Shown here: piece by piece, positions 12,591 to 25,600 of the stretch
Layout: every line of letters begins with the position of its first letter
Numbering within the stretch: position 1 is the stretch's first letter
Origin: Otis tarda
Lineage: Eukaryota > Chordata > Aves > Otidiformes > Otididae
Direction of reading: 5' to 3'
Length of the DNA stretch: 64,000 nt
Assembly: GCA_026413225.1 (NCBI GenBank)
Contig: CM048557.1
Span: 24,158,871-24,222,870, forward strand
Program-made: the position numbers and the translations under genes
Notes under the pieces: model-generated
The model's input: the letters and a program-made list of their open reading frames with translations, nothing else
The model's database searches: none
What the model was told of the DNA's origin: nothing

Positions 12591-15500
12591 TCATATGAGT
12601 TTTATGGTCATGAACTAATTATACTTTTTAATACAGGTTTTTTTTTTTCTTTTATAAATATATTTAAGTTACCATTGTTTTAAGAGTATTTTTTAACTTG
12701 TTACTCCATTTGTTATTAATTAACAATAGGTTTCTAACAAAATAATGATATATAATGTCAACATTACACGTAACAGCAGTACTAAATTTTGCTGCACTTA
12801 TACTGCCCTACCCCGAAGCAAGCATGAAATGTTTGCCTTTTAGGAAAAGGGCACTATTTAACATTAGCATCTCTGGGTTACTGCATCTTGATGACTCCAG
12901 AACTCCTTCAGTCCATTTTATCTGTACAGCCACTCAGAACAGTAGTAGAAGCTATGCAAAAAAAAAAAAAAAAAAAAAAAGCAGAAAATGACAACTTTTT
13001 CAACTTTTTCTAAGAATTAACACTGTATTAAATGTCTTTGGAGGAGGAGGGGGAAATGGTTCTTTTAATATATCAGGGATCTCTATTTAAACTCATATGA
13101 CTTCTCATATGAACAATGAGAACAATTGCACAATGACTTTTGATTTAACTTTCTTGGCCAGCTCTGAGACACTGCAAAAGAAACCCAGCTGTTCTTGATT
13201 GCACATTTGGTATTAGATGGTGTTATATTTTGCTCAGTGCAAAGCAGAGAGTTACTAGCACAGTAAGTCAGTTAACTATGTACGCTCTCTGTAATACTCT
13301 GATCTAAGCAAAATTAAAGTAGATTTTATAAAAGAATCAGGTAAAAAATAAAGATAAGGCACATCATGGAAATGGTGTGCATGCCACTCTAATATATTCT
13401 TAGACACCTGGAGTGGACTTAGGGTACATGTATTGTGTGTATACAGACTGGATCTAGCAATAAATGCAATTGTACAGTTAAACTAAACTACATTTATCAG
13501 TTCTATTTAATAAGTGTTTGCATAGCCTGTACCATAGAACTGCAAAACAATCATTCATCTTCTAGTCTATTCAAGCACACTGACATATGATCTAGGAGCA
13601 TAATCTTTGAAAAGGCAAACATAAAATCAAACGACACTAATTCTTTTGTGTTTAAAAGACAGGTCTGATTAAATACATTATTTACTTTATGTTAGTCAAC
13701 ATTTTTTAATGGTGTTCCAGAAGCTGAAGTCTGTGAGAACTGCAGCTATTAATACTCTTTGCCAAAGGCAGACTATATATGTAAATGTCTTCATATATGG
13801 GTTTAGTTGTCTTACCCAAATAACTGAGGTTTGAGGGCTTCAGCTTACACCCTCATACCCTCTGCTATCACAGATAATGGTGGTAGCTTACTCCCATGCC
13901 TTCTGGAATACTGGTGATAAAGGAACTAGAAATACAAAGTCCGTAAAATTTAAATTGAGGATTTTTTGTCCCAATGTGTTAATACTGTGTATGCTTGCTC
14001 TTTGAAGAGAATTGAACCCAGACCATCACGTTTTGCTTTTAGTCATGGTGCATAACGACTGCCTCTCATTTACTCACATCTTATTCACATTTATTCAAGA
14101 AGAAAGAAACTACCCAGGAATAGCAACTTACACTGTTTGGGTAAGTTTATTGGTAGCATGAGGCAAAACCTTTAAAAGGAAATTTACATTTTAAAAAATA
14201 AACATTTTTAGATTTCAGCTCTTTCAAAACATTGCAGATTAGGATTTTAAAAATACGTATACATTTCTACTTTGACATCAACTTTTTGAGGAATAAGAAA
14301 TGTTCAATTTAATTTCTTTTCCATCTGGTAACAGGACCTTACTTCCTTCTAAAAAAGACTGATGTGCGGATCACGTTTCAATGCAAGAATGTGTCACTAA
14401 TTAGTGCTAGCATTTTCCATTCACTTCTGGTGTATTTAGGCAATACTTGTTCCGAAGAATGTTTTAGTTTTTCACCCATATTTAGAAAATGTATTGTGTA
14501 CCATGTTGAGATAGTATGATTCCTGCCAGATATGAACAAAAAGGCAACACAACGTTAGACAATTTTAGTCATAATGATACCATTCAGTGGAATCACAGTT
14601 ATGCAATGCTATGTTTTCACAGCATTATGGAGTTGTGGTTGGATACTAATTTCTTGGCATTGCAGCACAATTATTTTCATTTATGGACTCAGAGGGTGGA
14701 AGGAAACCTGTCATGCTAAAATTTGAAGCAGTCCTTTAGCTTTCCATTTGCAGTCCACTGTTGCACATACACTATTACTATAATAGTGGAACAACTCTGT
14801 TATTACACAAAAGACAAATCAGACAAATTTGAAAAATCGATTAATACTGTCAGGGATTTTTGGATGAACAATAAAAGAAGGGAGTATAGAGAGTAGGAGA
14901 GTCATGTCTGAAGTAGATCTGCTTTGCGGAATGCAAACCAAAGCAAAATGCAAAAAGAGTACCATGTTGGTCTCTTCATCAACAAGAGTTTACGCAGACA
15001 TCTCTTAACCTAACACTCACTACAAAAATAAAGAATATTTGGGAGAGAGTAAATTATTTTCTTTAAATTCCTAGAGAGTCATGGCTCTGACTCATCCAAT
15101 TTACTCAGTTTAATAAAATATGACCCTGTGGGAGTAGCCTGTTGCAAAATTCACCATAACTATCTTCTGTCTCCAGTGTGAGAAATGAATTCTGAATATA
15201 TGGACATTTTCTCCTTTATTTGGTTCATTAACTGTTAAAGTACCTCTATATAACTTTTATCCTTATCACTTTAGCAACACTGAATTTAAGCAATGCACAA
15301 AAATTTGATACGGAACTCTGAATTAATGTAAACTTTTCCCAAGACTTTTAAAAGAGGATGAAGTAATTCTAAGGGGAGGGGAAAAAAAAAAAAAGAATAA
15401 CAAACTCAATAATTATGAGATCAATAAACAATTAAGCAATTTGCCAAAGCTATTCGAAACACCTTTCAAAACAAAAAGACAAAGACTCTATGTTAAACAC

Positions 15501-16194
15501 AATTCTTAAAAGACACTCAATGTGCCAAGCAAAGGCAAGCATGCTGGTCATATCGATTTAGGTGTCTTAATTGTGTTGTTACCTCCACAGACAGCTCTAA
15601 GGAAAAAAAAAAAAAGAAAAAGGAAGGAATCTAGCACTACCTTTTCCCTTACCAGACGTCCAACTGAATTTCATTTTACTGAATTTATAAGCAGTGATTC
15701 ATGTGTAGGAACAGTAACACTGGAAACTGTGATAGGAACCTTAAATTCAGCCAAAGATCTGCTCTTGAAAAGCCTTTCTCAAATAAACAGTTTTTACTCA
15801 TTAGAGTATTTCTAATTTAGTAGGAGATGTGGCTTCCTATGCAAACTCATGACAACTAACCATGTGAGAAATCGAGGTATCACCAAGCCCTTTGGTTGTT
15901 CTAGAAGGTTCCTAGGAGCAGGTTGGTCATAGTAAATTGTTCTTAGCTGTGAATTTCACTTTCCTCCTGAGATTCTGAATCTCTTGACATCTGAATCACA
16001 TTTCAAAGTCCACATACTGCCCCAGGCTCTCTATTCTGCTCATTTGCACAGGAGGGAGGGGACGACTGCCTGTATAGGTAAAGGATAGGTTGAAATGAGA
16101 TGATCAGATATGAGAGAATCCATTACCATTTAATAAACAATATATAATGCCAATTGCTGACTTCATACCTTTGCCATAGTTTAGCCTCACTCAG
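12591..16194. other. AT-rich non-coding DNA
   Basis: No gene or recognisable mobile element. It contains a 23-bp A run at 12958-12980 and other A/T runs. Confidence 0.7.
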
Positions 16195-16305
16195 CTTCAT
16201 CTCAACCCACAAGTTTTCCTTTCTTCCCAATTTCTTTCCCCTACCCTGCTGGGTAGGGGGACGGTGAGCGAGAAACTGTGTGGTGACTCAGGCTAAACCA
16301 CAACA
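16195..16305 (+). mobile_element. 3' end of an ERVL-type LTR
   Basis: The segment parallels the last ~110 bp of the LTR at 9427-10582: CTCAACCCACAAGTTTTCC, then a C-rich block, then GGGGGACGGTGAGCGAGAAAC, ending in TAAACCACAACA (ACGACA-type end with CpG lost). The rest of the LTR is absent or unrecognisable to the left. It sits under 30 bp from the 5' edge of the next CR1. Confidence 0.6.
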
Positions 16306-16332
16306 ACCTTTCCATACATGTTTGCAATGTGG

Positions 16333-17082
16333 GGCCATGAGAACCTCATGAAGTTCAACGAGGCCAAGTGCAAGGTCCTGCACATGGGTCAGGGCAATCC
16401 CAAGCACAAAGACAGGCTGGGCAAAGAATGGATTGAGAGTAGCTGACAAGGTGCGCTTGAAGCCCAAAAACACAACCACATCCTGGGCTGCATCAGAGGA
16501 AGCTTGGCCAGCACGTCAAGAGGGGTGATTCTGCCCCTCTCCTCCACTCTTGGAAAACCCCACCTGGGGTACTGCTTCCATCTCTGGAGCCCACAACATC
16601 AGAACAACATAGACCTGTTAGAGTGAGCCCAGAGGAGGGCCACAAAGATGATCAGAGCACTGGAGCCCCTCTCTCATGGAAACAGGCTGAGACAGTTGAG
16701 GTTGTTCAGCCTGGAGAAGAGAAGGCTCCAGGGAGACCTTATAGCAGCCTTCCAGTACCTAAAGGGGGCTTATAAGAAAGATGGGGAGAAACTCTTCAGC
16801 AGGGCCTGTTGTGATAGGACAAGGGGTAATGGTTTTAAAACAGAAGGAGGTAGATTCAGATTAGACATCAGGAAAAATTTTTTTACAATGAGAGTGGTGG
16901 GACACTGGAACAGGTTGCCCAGACAGGTGGGTGGATGTCCCATCCCTGGAAACATTCAATGCCAAGTTGGATGGGGCTCTGAGCAACCTGATCTAGTTGG
17001 AGACGTCCCTGCTTCTTGCAAAGGTGTTGGACTAGATGACCTTTAAAGGTCCCTTCCAACCCAAACTATTCTATGGTTCTAT
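16333..17082 (+). mobile_element. 5'-truncated CR1 LINE
   Basis: Starts in the RT ORF ([24 protein letters not shown] can be read), has a deletion after IES near 16440, then runs through [33 protein letters not shown]-like and EQPDL-like sequence to the 3' UTR and a decayed tail at about 17082. 16648-17046 is open but passes through a frame change, so no protein is expected. It is close to the subfamily of the copy at 44137-45281. Confidence 0.93.
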
Positions 17083-19648
17083 TACTATATGAGCAAATTC
17101 GACATAAGAGAAGCAAAATAAATATTGTCATGACTAAATACCTCCCACAAAAGTTAAGGTTAGGATCTAACCGTTAAAAGAGCCAAAATTCTTACAGCCA
17201 CTTGCAGATATATATTCTACTTGGCAATTCGCTGTTTAGATCTTTGACACTGAATTGGTCCTAACCTTCCACTAAAAGTAAAGAAATCAGTTCCCTGGGT
17301 TCAAGACTAAAAGGAAATCTATACATTCACGGGGCACTACAGAAACCTTTAATTCAGCAATGGGAAGTGGTTCAGCTACTAAGTGTACAACACTGAAACA
17401 CTGTGTTTTATGTATAGTGATAATGATTGCAATAAAAATTGTGCTTACAAAATGCCTTTTATTCAAGGGCCTTTCATGCAACTGAAGTTCAAGTTCAGAA
17501 GACCTCTTCTTAAATCTCACTCCCACTTCTAAAATCATATGAAATCAGTTTTGATGCCCGAACTCTTACAAACAAAAAGTCCTGGCTGCATAAATTGTTG
17601 AAGGATCTGTCCTGCAATATGCAAAAGTAATTTCTCTAAAGTTACAGAAATGTAAAATGGAGTACATAGAGCCTATGTGATTTGTTTCAGACAATGAGTC
17701 AGAGGCCACACAAAGACCAGAGTCAAGGAATCTTTAGTAGTGACCACTATAGTACACAAGACTCTCCACTCTACTGCATTCAAATATCTCTCCTAATTGC
17801 ATTTTCCCTTTAGAAGGTATCATTTGAAATAGTAGAGGTGGGAAGATGTGATAAAAGATCTGAAATTTTTTCTTGCTTTTGAGAGGTGGGGGATATTTTC
17901 ATTACTTGCTTTGAAAAAAAAAACTTATTCGTTCTTAAACTTTTCCCAAAGCAGTTACTTTTTTACTTAGCTGCTATATAGTCAATGTTCTAATTCTTCT
18001 GAGATGTATATGACTAATGTGTGGAGATTTCTATCCCCCTCCTACACAGAAAGATATATGGAAACAGGTGTTTTGCAAAATGTATTAAGAAATTCTATTT
18101 CCTTGCTATTTTTTTTTCTATAATGCAAGCAGTTGTGCAAAGAATCATCACTTTAATGTGTCATAAGGCCAAATGCATGCCTCAGCTTTCAAGGGCAATC
18201 TACCCTCTCAAACACACATACATACACTTACATGAATACAGAGCTTTGGTAATGGAAGTAGTTCAACTCATACCAGTGAAATTAATCTGACAGCTCCTCT
18301 AGTACATTTCTTCCTCAATATAGAATTTGCTTTAGTTTCAGTGAGGCTTCATTCTAGTCCATGGCTCTATCTGCATGAAAAAGCTGGCAAGAACAGCCTC
18401 ATATCTTGCAAGTTTTTAACTTCTCATTAAAAAAAGCTAGAGAAATGCTCAGAAATAGGCAACTGTTAGCTTTCCTCCAGCGCCTAGACACCTCTCCCAG
18501 TAGTCATGATCATTCAATGACAGTCCTAGTCTTCAAGAGATCTCTGGCACCAAAGGTCTCTTTGGAAGCTCTGCACAAGAAAAGGAGCTTCCAAACTCTG
18601 CTGTCACTGGGAAGGGATGAGATATTGACAGACAACATTCATAAGGAACTCTAGTCAAGAGTGAGAACCAGCCTAGTCAAAGTTAGTTTTTCTAGTAAGC
18701 AAACTGAATCCACTTTGTCTTCTGGCAATCCATTTGGCTGGTTCCATGGTCAATGGTCAATATAACCTCACCTAGAGCTACCCAAAATTAGGAATATTTG
18801 AAAGGTCAGCAGGTTTTCTGTGGTTCCTGCAGTATTGAAATGGGGTGAATCTCTCTGCAAAGGATTCGTATTCCCACCTTGTATACAGCCATTTCCACCT
18901 ATGTTAGAAGAGCATAAAATTCCAGTTTTGTACAGCCTGAATTCCAGAGACACTCAGCAATAAATGACAATACGAGACACAAGTTGAATCAAACCTAATA
19001 AGTCTTAGTTCTCCTTTGGATATACTGACACAGAAACTCTGAACAGCATCTCATGAAGCCACATTACTAGAAGAATATGTCCTATGATCTTATTCAGTGA
19101 CAACCTAAACAATAATGAGGAGACAATCAAATTGAGTATCAAAGAATATACCATTATGTTACATTTTCATTAACTGCAGTTGACAGATACAGAATGAGTG
19201 GAGAGCAGTAAGTTACAGAAGAAGGTTAAGGACTAAAAAGAAAGTATGATTGTTACAACCTGTCACTTCAAAATATGCTTCTTGCGCACCGGTACTACTG
19301 AAGCATCACAAATGGAGAACACACTCTGGAGGTACTAATTAGGTCAAGATCTCCTAAGACTTGCAATTTAGGTGAGTTTTTCAGAAAAGGTGAAAGAAAT
19401 ACGGACTGGATATCTCGGGACATAGAATCTGCTAACAATTTATAGCTGACAGCAATTGAATATAGTTACTTCCACAGGAATGCTGTTTTCTACCTCAGAG
19501 AATACTTTCTCATAGTCCATGACATTTCAGGCTAACTGCATTCAGATGTAACAATGAAATTGCCCAGTAGTCCAGGAAAGTTCTTGAATGCAGGAAACAC
19601 AATTTACACGAAAAGTTTACTTGGACTACGAAACATGCTATAAATCAT
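17083..19648. other. AT-rich non-coding DNA
   Basis: No gene or recognisable mobile element. Open frames of 60-90 codons occur, but none resembles a known protein or has convincing splice signals. Confidence 0.7.
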
Positions 19649-19649
19649 A

Positions 19650-20573
19650 TGCAGCTGAGTGGTGTGGTCAACACGCTAGAAGGAAAGGATGCCATCCAGA
19701 TAGACCATGACAGGCTGGAGATTTGGACCCGTGAGAACCTTACGGAGTTCAGCGAGGCCAAGTGCAAGGTCCTGCACGTGGGTCAAGGCAATCCCAAGCA
19801 CAAATACAGGCTGGGCAGGGAAAGGATTGAGAGCAGTCCTGCCAAGAAGGACTTGGAGGTGTTGGATGATGAGAACCTCAACATGAGCTGCCAATGTGTA
19901 CCTGCAGCCCAGAAAGTCAACCGCATCCTGGGCTACATCAAAAGAAGCGTGGCCAGCAGGTCGAGGGAGGTGATTCTCCCCTGCTACTCCACTCTTGTGA
20001 GACCCCACCTGGAGTACTGCATCCACTTCTGGAGCCCTCAACATCAGAACAACATGGACATGTTGGAGGAAATCCAGAGTAGGGCCACGAAGATGATCAG
20101 AGGGCTGGAGCACCACTCCTGTGAGGACAGGCTGAGAGAGTTGGGGCTGTTCAGCCTGGAGAAGAGAAGGCATAGAGTTCTATCTTATCAAACTACATTG
20201 ATCCATATAAAGAAGAGCCTGGAGAAGAGAAGGCTCCAGGCAGACCTGATAGTAGCCTTCCAGTTCCTAAAGGGGGACTACAAGAAAACTGGGGAGGGAC
20301 TTTTGACATGGGCATGTAGTGAGAGGACAAGGTGTAATGGTTTTAAACTGGAAGAGGGTATTCTTTACTGCGAGGGTGGTAAGGCACTGGAACAGGTTGC
20401 CCAGAGAAGCTGTGGATCCCTCATCCCTGGAAGTGTTCAAAGCCAGGTTGGATGGGGCTTTGAGCAACCTGGTCTAGTGGAGGGTGCCCCTGCCTATGGC
20501 AAGGGGGTTGGAACTAGATGATCTTTGAAATTCTCTTCCAATCCAAACCATTTTATGATTCTACAATTCTGTG
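19650..20573 (+). mobile_element. 5'-truncated CR1 LINE with internal insertion
   Basis: Begins in the RT ORF just after the catalytic DD motif (LSGVVNTLEGKDAIQ) and continues through [38 protein letters not shown] and GLFSLEKRR. It ends in the 3' UTR at about 20573. 19649-20521 stays open because an internal 63-bp gain at 20171-20233 is a multiple of three, but the C-terminal part has slipped frame (after FKLEEG) and key RT motifs are missing. No active product is expected. Confidence 0.93.
20171..20215. other. 45-bp insertion flanked by 18-bp direct repeats
   Basis: AGCCTGGAGAAGAGAAGG, a normal CR1 sequence, occurs twice (20153-20170 and 20216-20233) around 45 bp that is foreign to CR1. 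The structure resembles either a target-site duplication around a tiny insert or a break repair with filler. Confidence 0.8.
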
Positions 20574-22297
20574 AAACTCAAAACTAAGTCAAGAGTGATC
20601 ACCAGCTTCACCTGTAAATATGAAATATATATTTTTGGTTTGGATTTCCATCAGTAATTTTTTCAGAAGAGTTTAAAACAAATCACGTCCAAGAAATCAG
20701 GTGAAGAGTAACTAGAAATATGAGAAGATAGCCCACTGAGACTGCACATAATTGCAATCTACACTAGCAAAAGCTACTATGCAGAGATGCACAATTAAGC
20801 TTACTTCATTGTTTCCTCTTCTCTATCTTACCAAACCAAGTACATGCAAAATAAGTAATGGAGCTATTTTATGAAGACAGAAAAAATACATTTCTAGTCT
20901 AAAATGTTTAACAATCACGGAAAACAAGAAAAAATGTGGACAGAGCAATGTTTAGTGGCCTGTAAGCAGACAATCAGAAAGAAGCATATACCAACTTCGA
21001 CAACTCTATATTTAGTCCTTCTCAGGCTTAGAGAGAAGCCAGGCACCAAGACCAACTATCACAGAAGTTTGTATCTGGGATTCATATCCTGAAGCCTAAG
21101 CTAGAAAAAAAAAAACTCTGAGTCAATACATTTTGGCTGGTTTTGATTTAGGTGTTGAACTCCTCTGTCAGCTTAAACAAATGGACTTTTTTTTTCAGGC
21201 TGGAGGGTCAGGTTGCTGATAAGGCAGTGTTTCAGAGGTACAACACCCAAAGCCTGAAAATCTCTCCGCTATGAAGAGAACTATGAAGGAGATAGAAGCT
21301 TGATTACACAAGTAAGTTAGTGAGTGGGCTACTGAGTGGATGAGTAAATATGCACTTGCAGCACAGCCTTCAAAAATCAATATAAAATATTTCAAATTTG
21401 ACAAATTAACAGATTTCTAAAGACATTTTTCCAACTAACCGTATAGAAGTCTAAGGTACTGAGATGGAGTCAGAGTACTGCCATGGAGAAGTAGGTCACT
21501 CAAAAACTTTTTGGGCCTTCTGCTAGCAATCTCAGCAGAGAGGGAATGATAGACTAGGTAGACTTTGGGGCGTCTGTGCATTGCAAGCTAGACATGAATG
21601 TTGATGATGAGATTGGAAGCTTGGTTATGAATGCCCAGGCTGCATTCCTTCTGTGTGCAGAATCACAGGCTGAGCATATAGGGACCTCAGTACTGTCTAC
21701 TCTACCCTTCTGAATATTGCAACATACAAAACACAACAATGTGTACTTCACTACAACAGTCTTCCACAAAGACATCCAATCTGTGTACATGGACACCAAG
21801 AGATGGAGGAAATACCTCTTCTCCAGGCAATTATAAAAACTATCAATTATTTTAACCATTAAAAATCTACTCTCAATTTCTAATCTGAATTTATCAGGCC
21901 TCAGCTTCCAGCCATTGCTTCTTCTTAGAATTTTATTTGCTATATTAGAAAACATTTAAACACCTATTTTTCCCCCTCATGCACTAATCACATCAGTTCT
22001 CAAGTTTATTAAGAAAGTTTGAGCACTGAATTTTTCCTTCTTTTTCAGCACTGAGGATTTTTGTGTCTCCTTTCTTTTCAAAATGTGGAGAAATTGAAAT
22101 GTAAACAGCATTCCAGTTTTCCCATTGACATTGTTGAATTCACTGTTCTATTCCAGTGCTTATTTATCCAATGGCACAGTACAGACTTTTTAACACTATC
22201 ACTGTGGGAGCTTATGTGAAATTTCTTCCCTATTATGATATTAAATACTTTTCAGTCTTGCTTTTAGAGGCAAATGTCCTTCATTACCTGTATCCCC
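20574..22297. other. AT-rich non-coding DNA
   Basis: No gene or recognisable mobile element. A 133-codon minus-strand open frame at 21554-21955 has no recognisable domain and is treated as chance. Confidence 0.65.
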
Positions 22298-22667
22298 TCA
22301 AGAGGCTGAGAGGAGACTTTATTGCTCTCTACAACTACCTGAAAGGAGGTTGTAGTGAGGTGGGTGTCAGTCTCTTCTCCTAAGTAACAACTGATAGGAT
22401 GAGAGTAAATGGCCTCAAGTTGCACCAGGGAAGGTTTAGATTAGATATTAGGAAAAAATTCTTCACCAAAAAGATTGTCAAGCATTGAAACAGGATGCCC
22501 AGGGAAGTGGTGGAGTCACCATCCCTGGAGATATTTAGACATGTAGATGTGGAGCTTGATGATGAGATGTGGGACATGGTTTAGTGGTGGACTTGTCAGT
22601 GATAGGTTAGTGATTGGATTTGATGATCTTAAAGGTCTTTTCCAACCTAAATTGGAAACCTAGATTC
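22298..22667 (+). mobile_element. 5'-truncated CR1 LINE (different subfamily)
   Basis: Starts at [26 protein letters not shown], passes the degenerate C-terminus (GTGGTGGAGTCACCATCCCT) and ends at TTTTCCAACCTAAATTGG. Its 3' UTR (GGTTTAGTGGTGGACTTGTC) differs from the 44-kb copy and matches the type at 42626-43185. Only remnants of the terminal octamer remain. Confidence 0.92.
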
Positions 22668-25600
22668 TATTTTTGCATCCAATATCACTCTGCACGTCTG
22701 TCTTATTTATCATGCTGCTGATACTGTTGCAAGGAAAAACTCAATTCATGTGATTTAAATCACATCACTATAAGCAACAACACTTAATTAAAGAGCCAGC
22801 TCAGGATGAGCAATACAACAGATAAACCACAATACTAGCTATTTACAAAATGACAATAAACACCTAAAAACTTCTAAACATCCTTATATAATTAATCCTC
22901 CAAAATAATATCACTCAGATATCCTCACAGGTCATGTGGGTTACAAGTAAATCCCCAATTTTGGGAGTGCATGCTCCCCTACTTGTTCACTCCTCTTCTC
23001 AAGACATGACTGGTGCAGCTACGTGTGGTCCCACACTATCTGCTAATGCACACTGGAAAGAAAGCGCTCACAGTTCATGTATGCACTCACAAAGTATGGG
23101 TCCCTGCTTGTTGCACCCTGTGTGTTCACTCCACTAGCTGGATGCTGCCTCCCCACAGTATCCAGCGTAGAGACAACTTCGTCAGACCAAGGTAAAGGTT
23201 GCAATGACATGGGGCAATATCTGGAAGTGCCAAACAAGGGGGTTTTTGCTCTGTTTCTCTCACCTGTCCAGTCACTCATGCTTACAAATTTTCATGCTTC
23301 TGTGATACTTTTTTCAAGCTTTGTTTCAGAAGGTTTTTTGTGTGGGTTTTTTTTTCAGTTTTGTTTTTTGGTGTTTTTTTTTTCTTTTTTTCCCCTTTTT
23401 TTTTTTTTTTTTTAATTCTCCTCTTTAGCACTATCAGTTTTGGGAAATGCCCTCTCAGCTAGCTCAGTTATCTTACTTATGCAGTTTGCCCTCACATTAC
23501 CATCCTAATAGCCTGCCTTATCTAGGTCATTTTGCCAACTGTGAGCCCTGCACTTAAGTTAAGTGTAATTTTCTGTCAATGATCTTGTCTCAATCATTGA
23601 CATAAGTATTGTAAAAAGAATTACAATATCTGCATAATCCATTCAAATATCTTTTCCCACAATACTTATTTTTTAATATCTGACCAGTATTTCTAAGCTA
23701 CTTAAGTATCCTATGTAGTTCAAAGTTTAAGTGCACTATGTTTTCATGGTAACTTGTATCTACCAAATTTGTAGTATCATCAAAGAATCAAATTGCTTGC
23801 TTGATATAAAATACTTCCCATAATACCATACTATTGCCATTAAACATTTTCCCTGCCTTAATTCTCCATCCACTGAATCTTTTGTTAGATTTTCTGGTTT
23901 TTTGCCTAAAATTTATGTCGGATTAAATGGTCAATGATTACCAAGTTCACTGCTGTTGTATTATTGGAATGTTTTCTACATATATACTCTGGAGTACTCT
24001 TCGGAAAAGCATGACAGGACTGTTCATTTAAACATATTTATCCCTAATAGTTGTTTTCCAATATCCTTTCACTTGCTTTTTCTTTTCATGTTAATAATTT
24101 TTAATAATGATATTTCTAGATAAAAATACAAATATTAATTGAATAATTCTGTCGGTTCTGCATCACTACTGATAATAACCTTTATGTCTCCAATAAAGGC
24201 AGCAATAAGAACAGGAATAGTCCCTCATTTCTGGTATATACTAAGCCCACCACTCAACCTGAACATTTCTGTCCTATCAGATCAATTGTACTCATTTTAT
24301 GTCTTATTTTTTACAGAGTTTGTTATCTTTTTTCCTCCTTTTTTTACCTACAATATAATAGTTTGTTTTGATTTTGGTTTAATTGTTAAATTTTTGCTTC
24401 ATTTTCCCTTGTATAGTTTCCCTTGTATAGAGATTCATAGTCAAATGTGAACTCTTTTATGATTTGGTTTTTTTCTCTGGCAAAACAATATATTCCTAGA
24501 AACTGTCCAATTTATATTCACAGCCTTCTGTTTATATGTTCTCTCCACACAATTTTTCTCATCATTTTCCTCAGGTTTAGAAGATAGGTCTTTCTGAAGC
24601 AGCACCATTGGCTGCATTTTGTCTTTCATTTGCTATAGGCAATCACCAACTTCATCTTTCTTTGCCACAAAAAAATCTTATATAGATGATACTTTAAATC
24701 AGATGCAACATCTTTTATAATAGGAAATTATTATCTATATTTCTCTGCATCTCTTAATGACATTCTACTACTGCTGCATGAGATTTTCATACATATTCCC
24801 AAAATTGAAATTTCCCATTAAAAAACACAATTATTTTTTCCACGTTATGGAAAGCTACTTAAGGACAAAGCCATCCTCTGCTACGATCTGATTCACTAGT
24901 CTTTAACAGATGCCTCTAGAGCTATACTTAATGTATATAACTCAATCTTCAGGGCCAGACTACTCAGTGAAATGTACATTACAGAAAGAAGGACATCAAC
25001 ATGAACAGTCACTGAAGGTAAGATTTTTCGACCTCTTTCCAGTTCAAAAGATAAATCCATTATGGTTTTAATTCCCTGCACCATATACAGTCAAAATTCA
25101 CATGGGCGTTAAATCCAATAAAACTCTTATTGAAGTAGTAGACTGTGTACTGCATATGAGCAATGTGAAAGGCTAATGGGGTCACTATCCTTCCCGTTTA
25201 GTAGCTGTGTCATCAACAACCCTAACAAAAAATAAACCTCATTTTTTTAAATGATGCAACAAATATAAAAGTTTGCATCTGAAAAAAATAATATATAACC
25301 ACTTGTAGAAGAACCTGCTTGTCCAGTAAGGGCTCACAAATAGAGTATTGCCAGTAAAAATTCTTATAAAACCAAACAACTAAGTAAAAAACCCTTAACA
25401 CAACACGTATTCCCTTTGGCAAAGAAGGTCATGGAATTTAATACATTTTTTGTGCACTTCATTTGAAACTTGCATGCATTGAGGGAGGGAAAACCGTGGT
25501 TCCTTAACTTAATTGTTTTCTGTCTTTGTAGATACTCTTTTATAGCCTTTAAAAGGTAAACGATAACATTTTTTAAAACTAATTATAACATATCACAATA

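Noticed and set aside
19676-20173. 165-codon minus-strand open frame
   Set aside because: Antisense shadow of the CR1 at 19650-20573.
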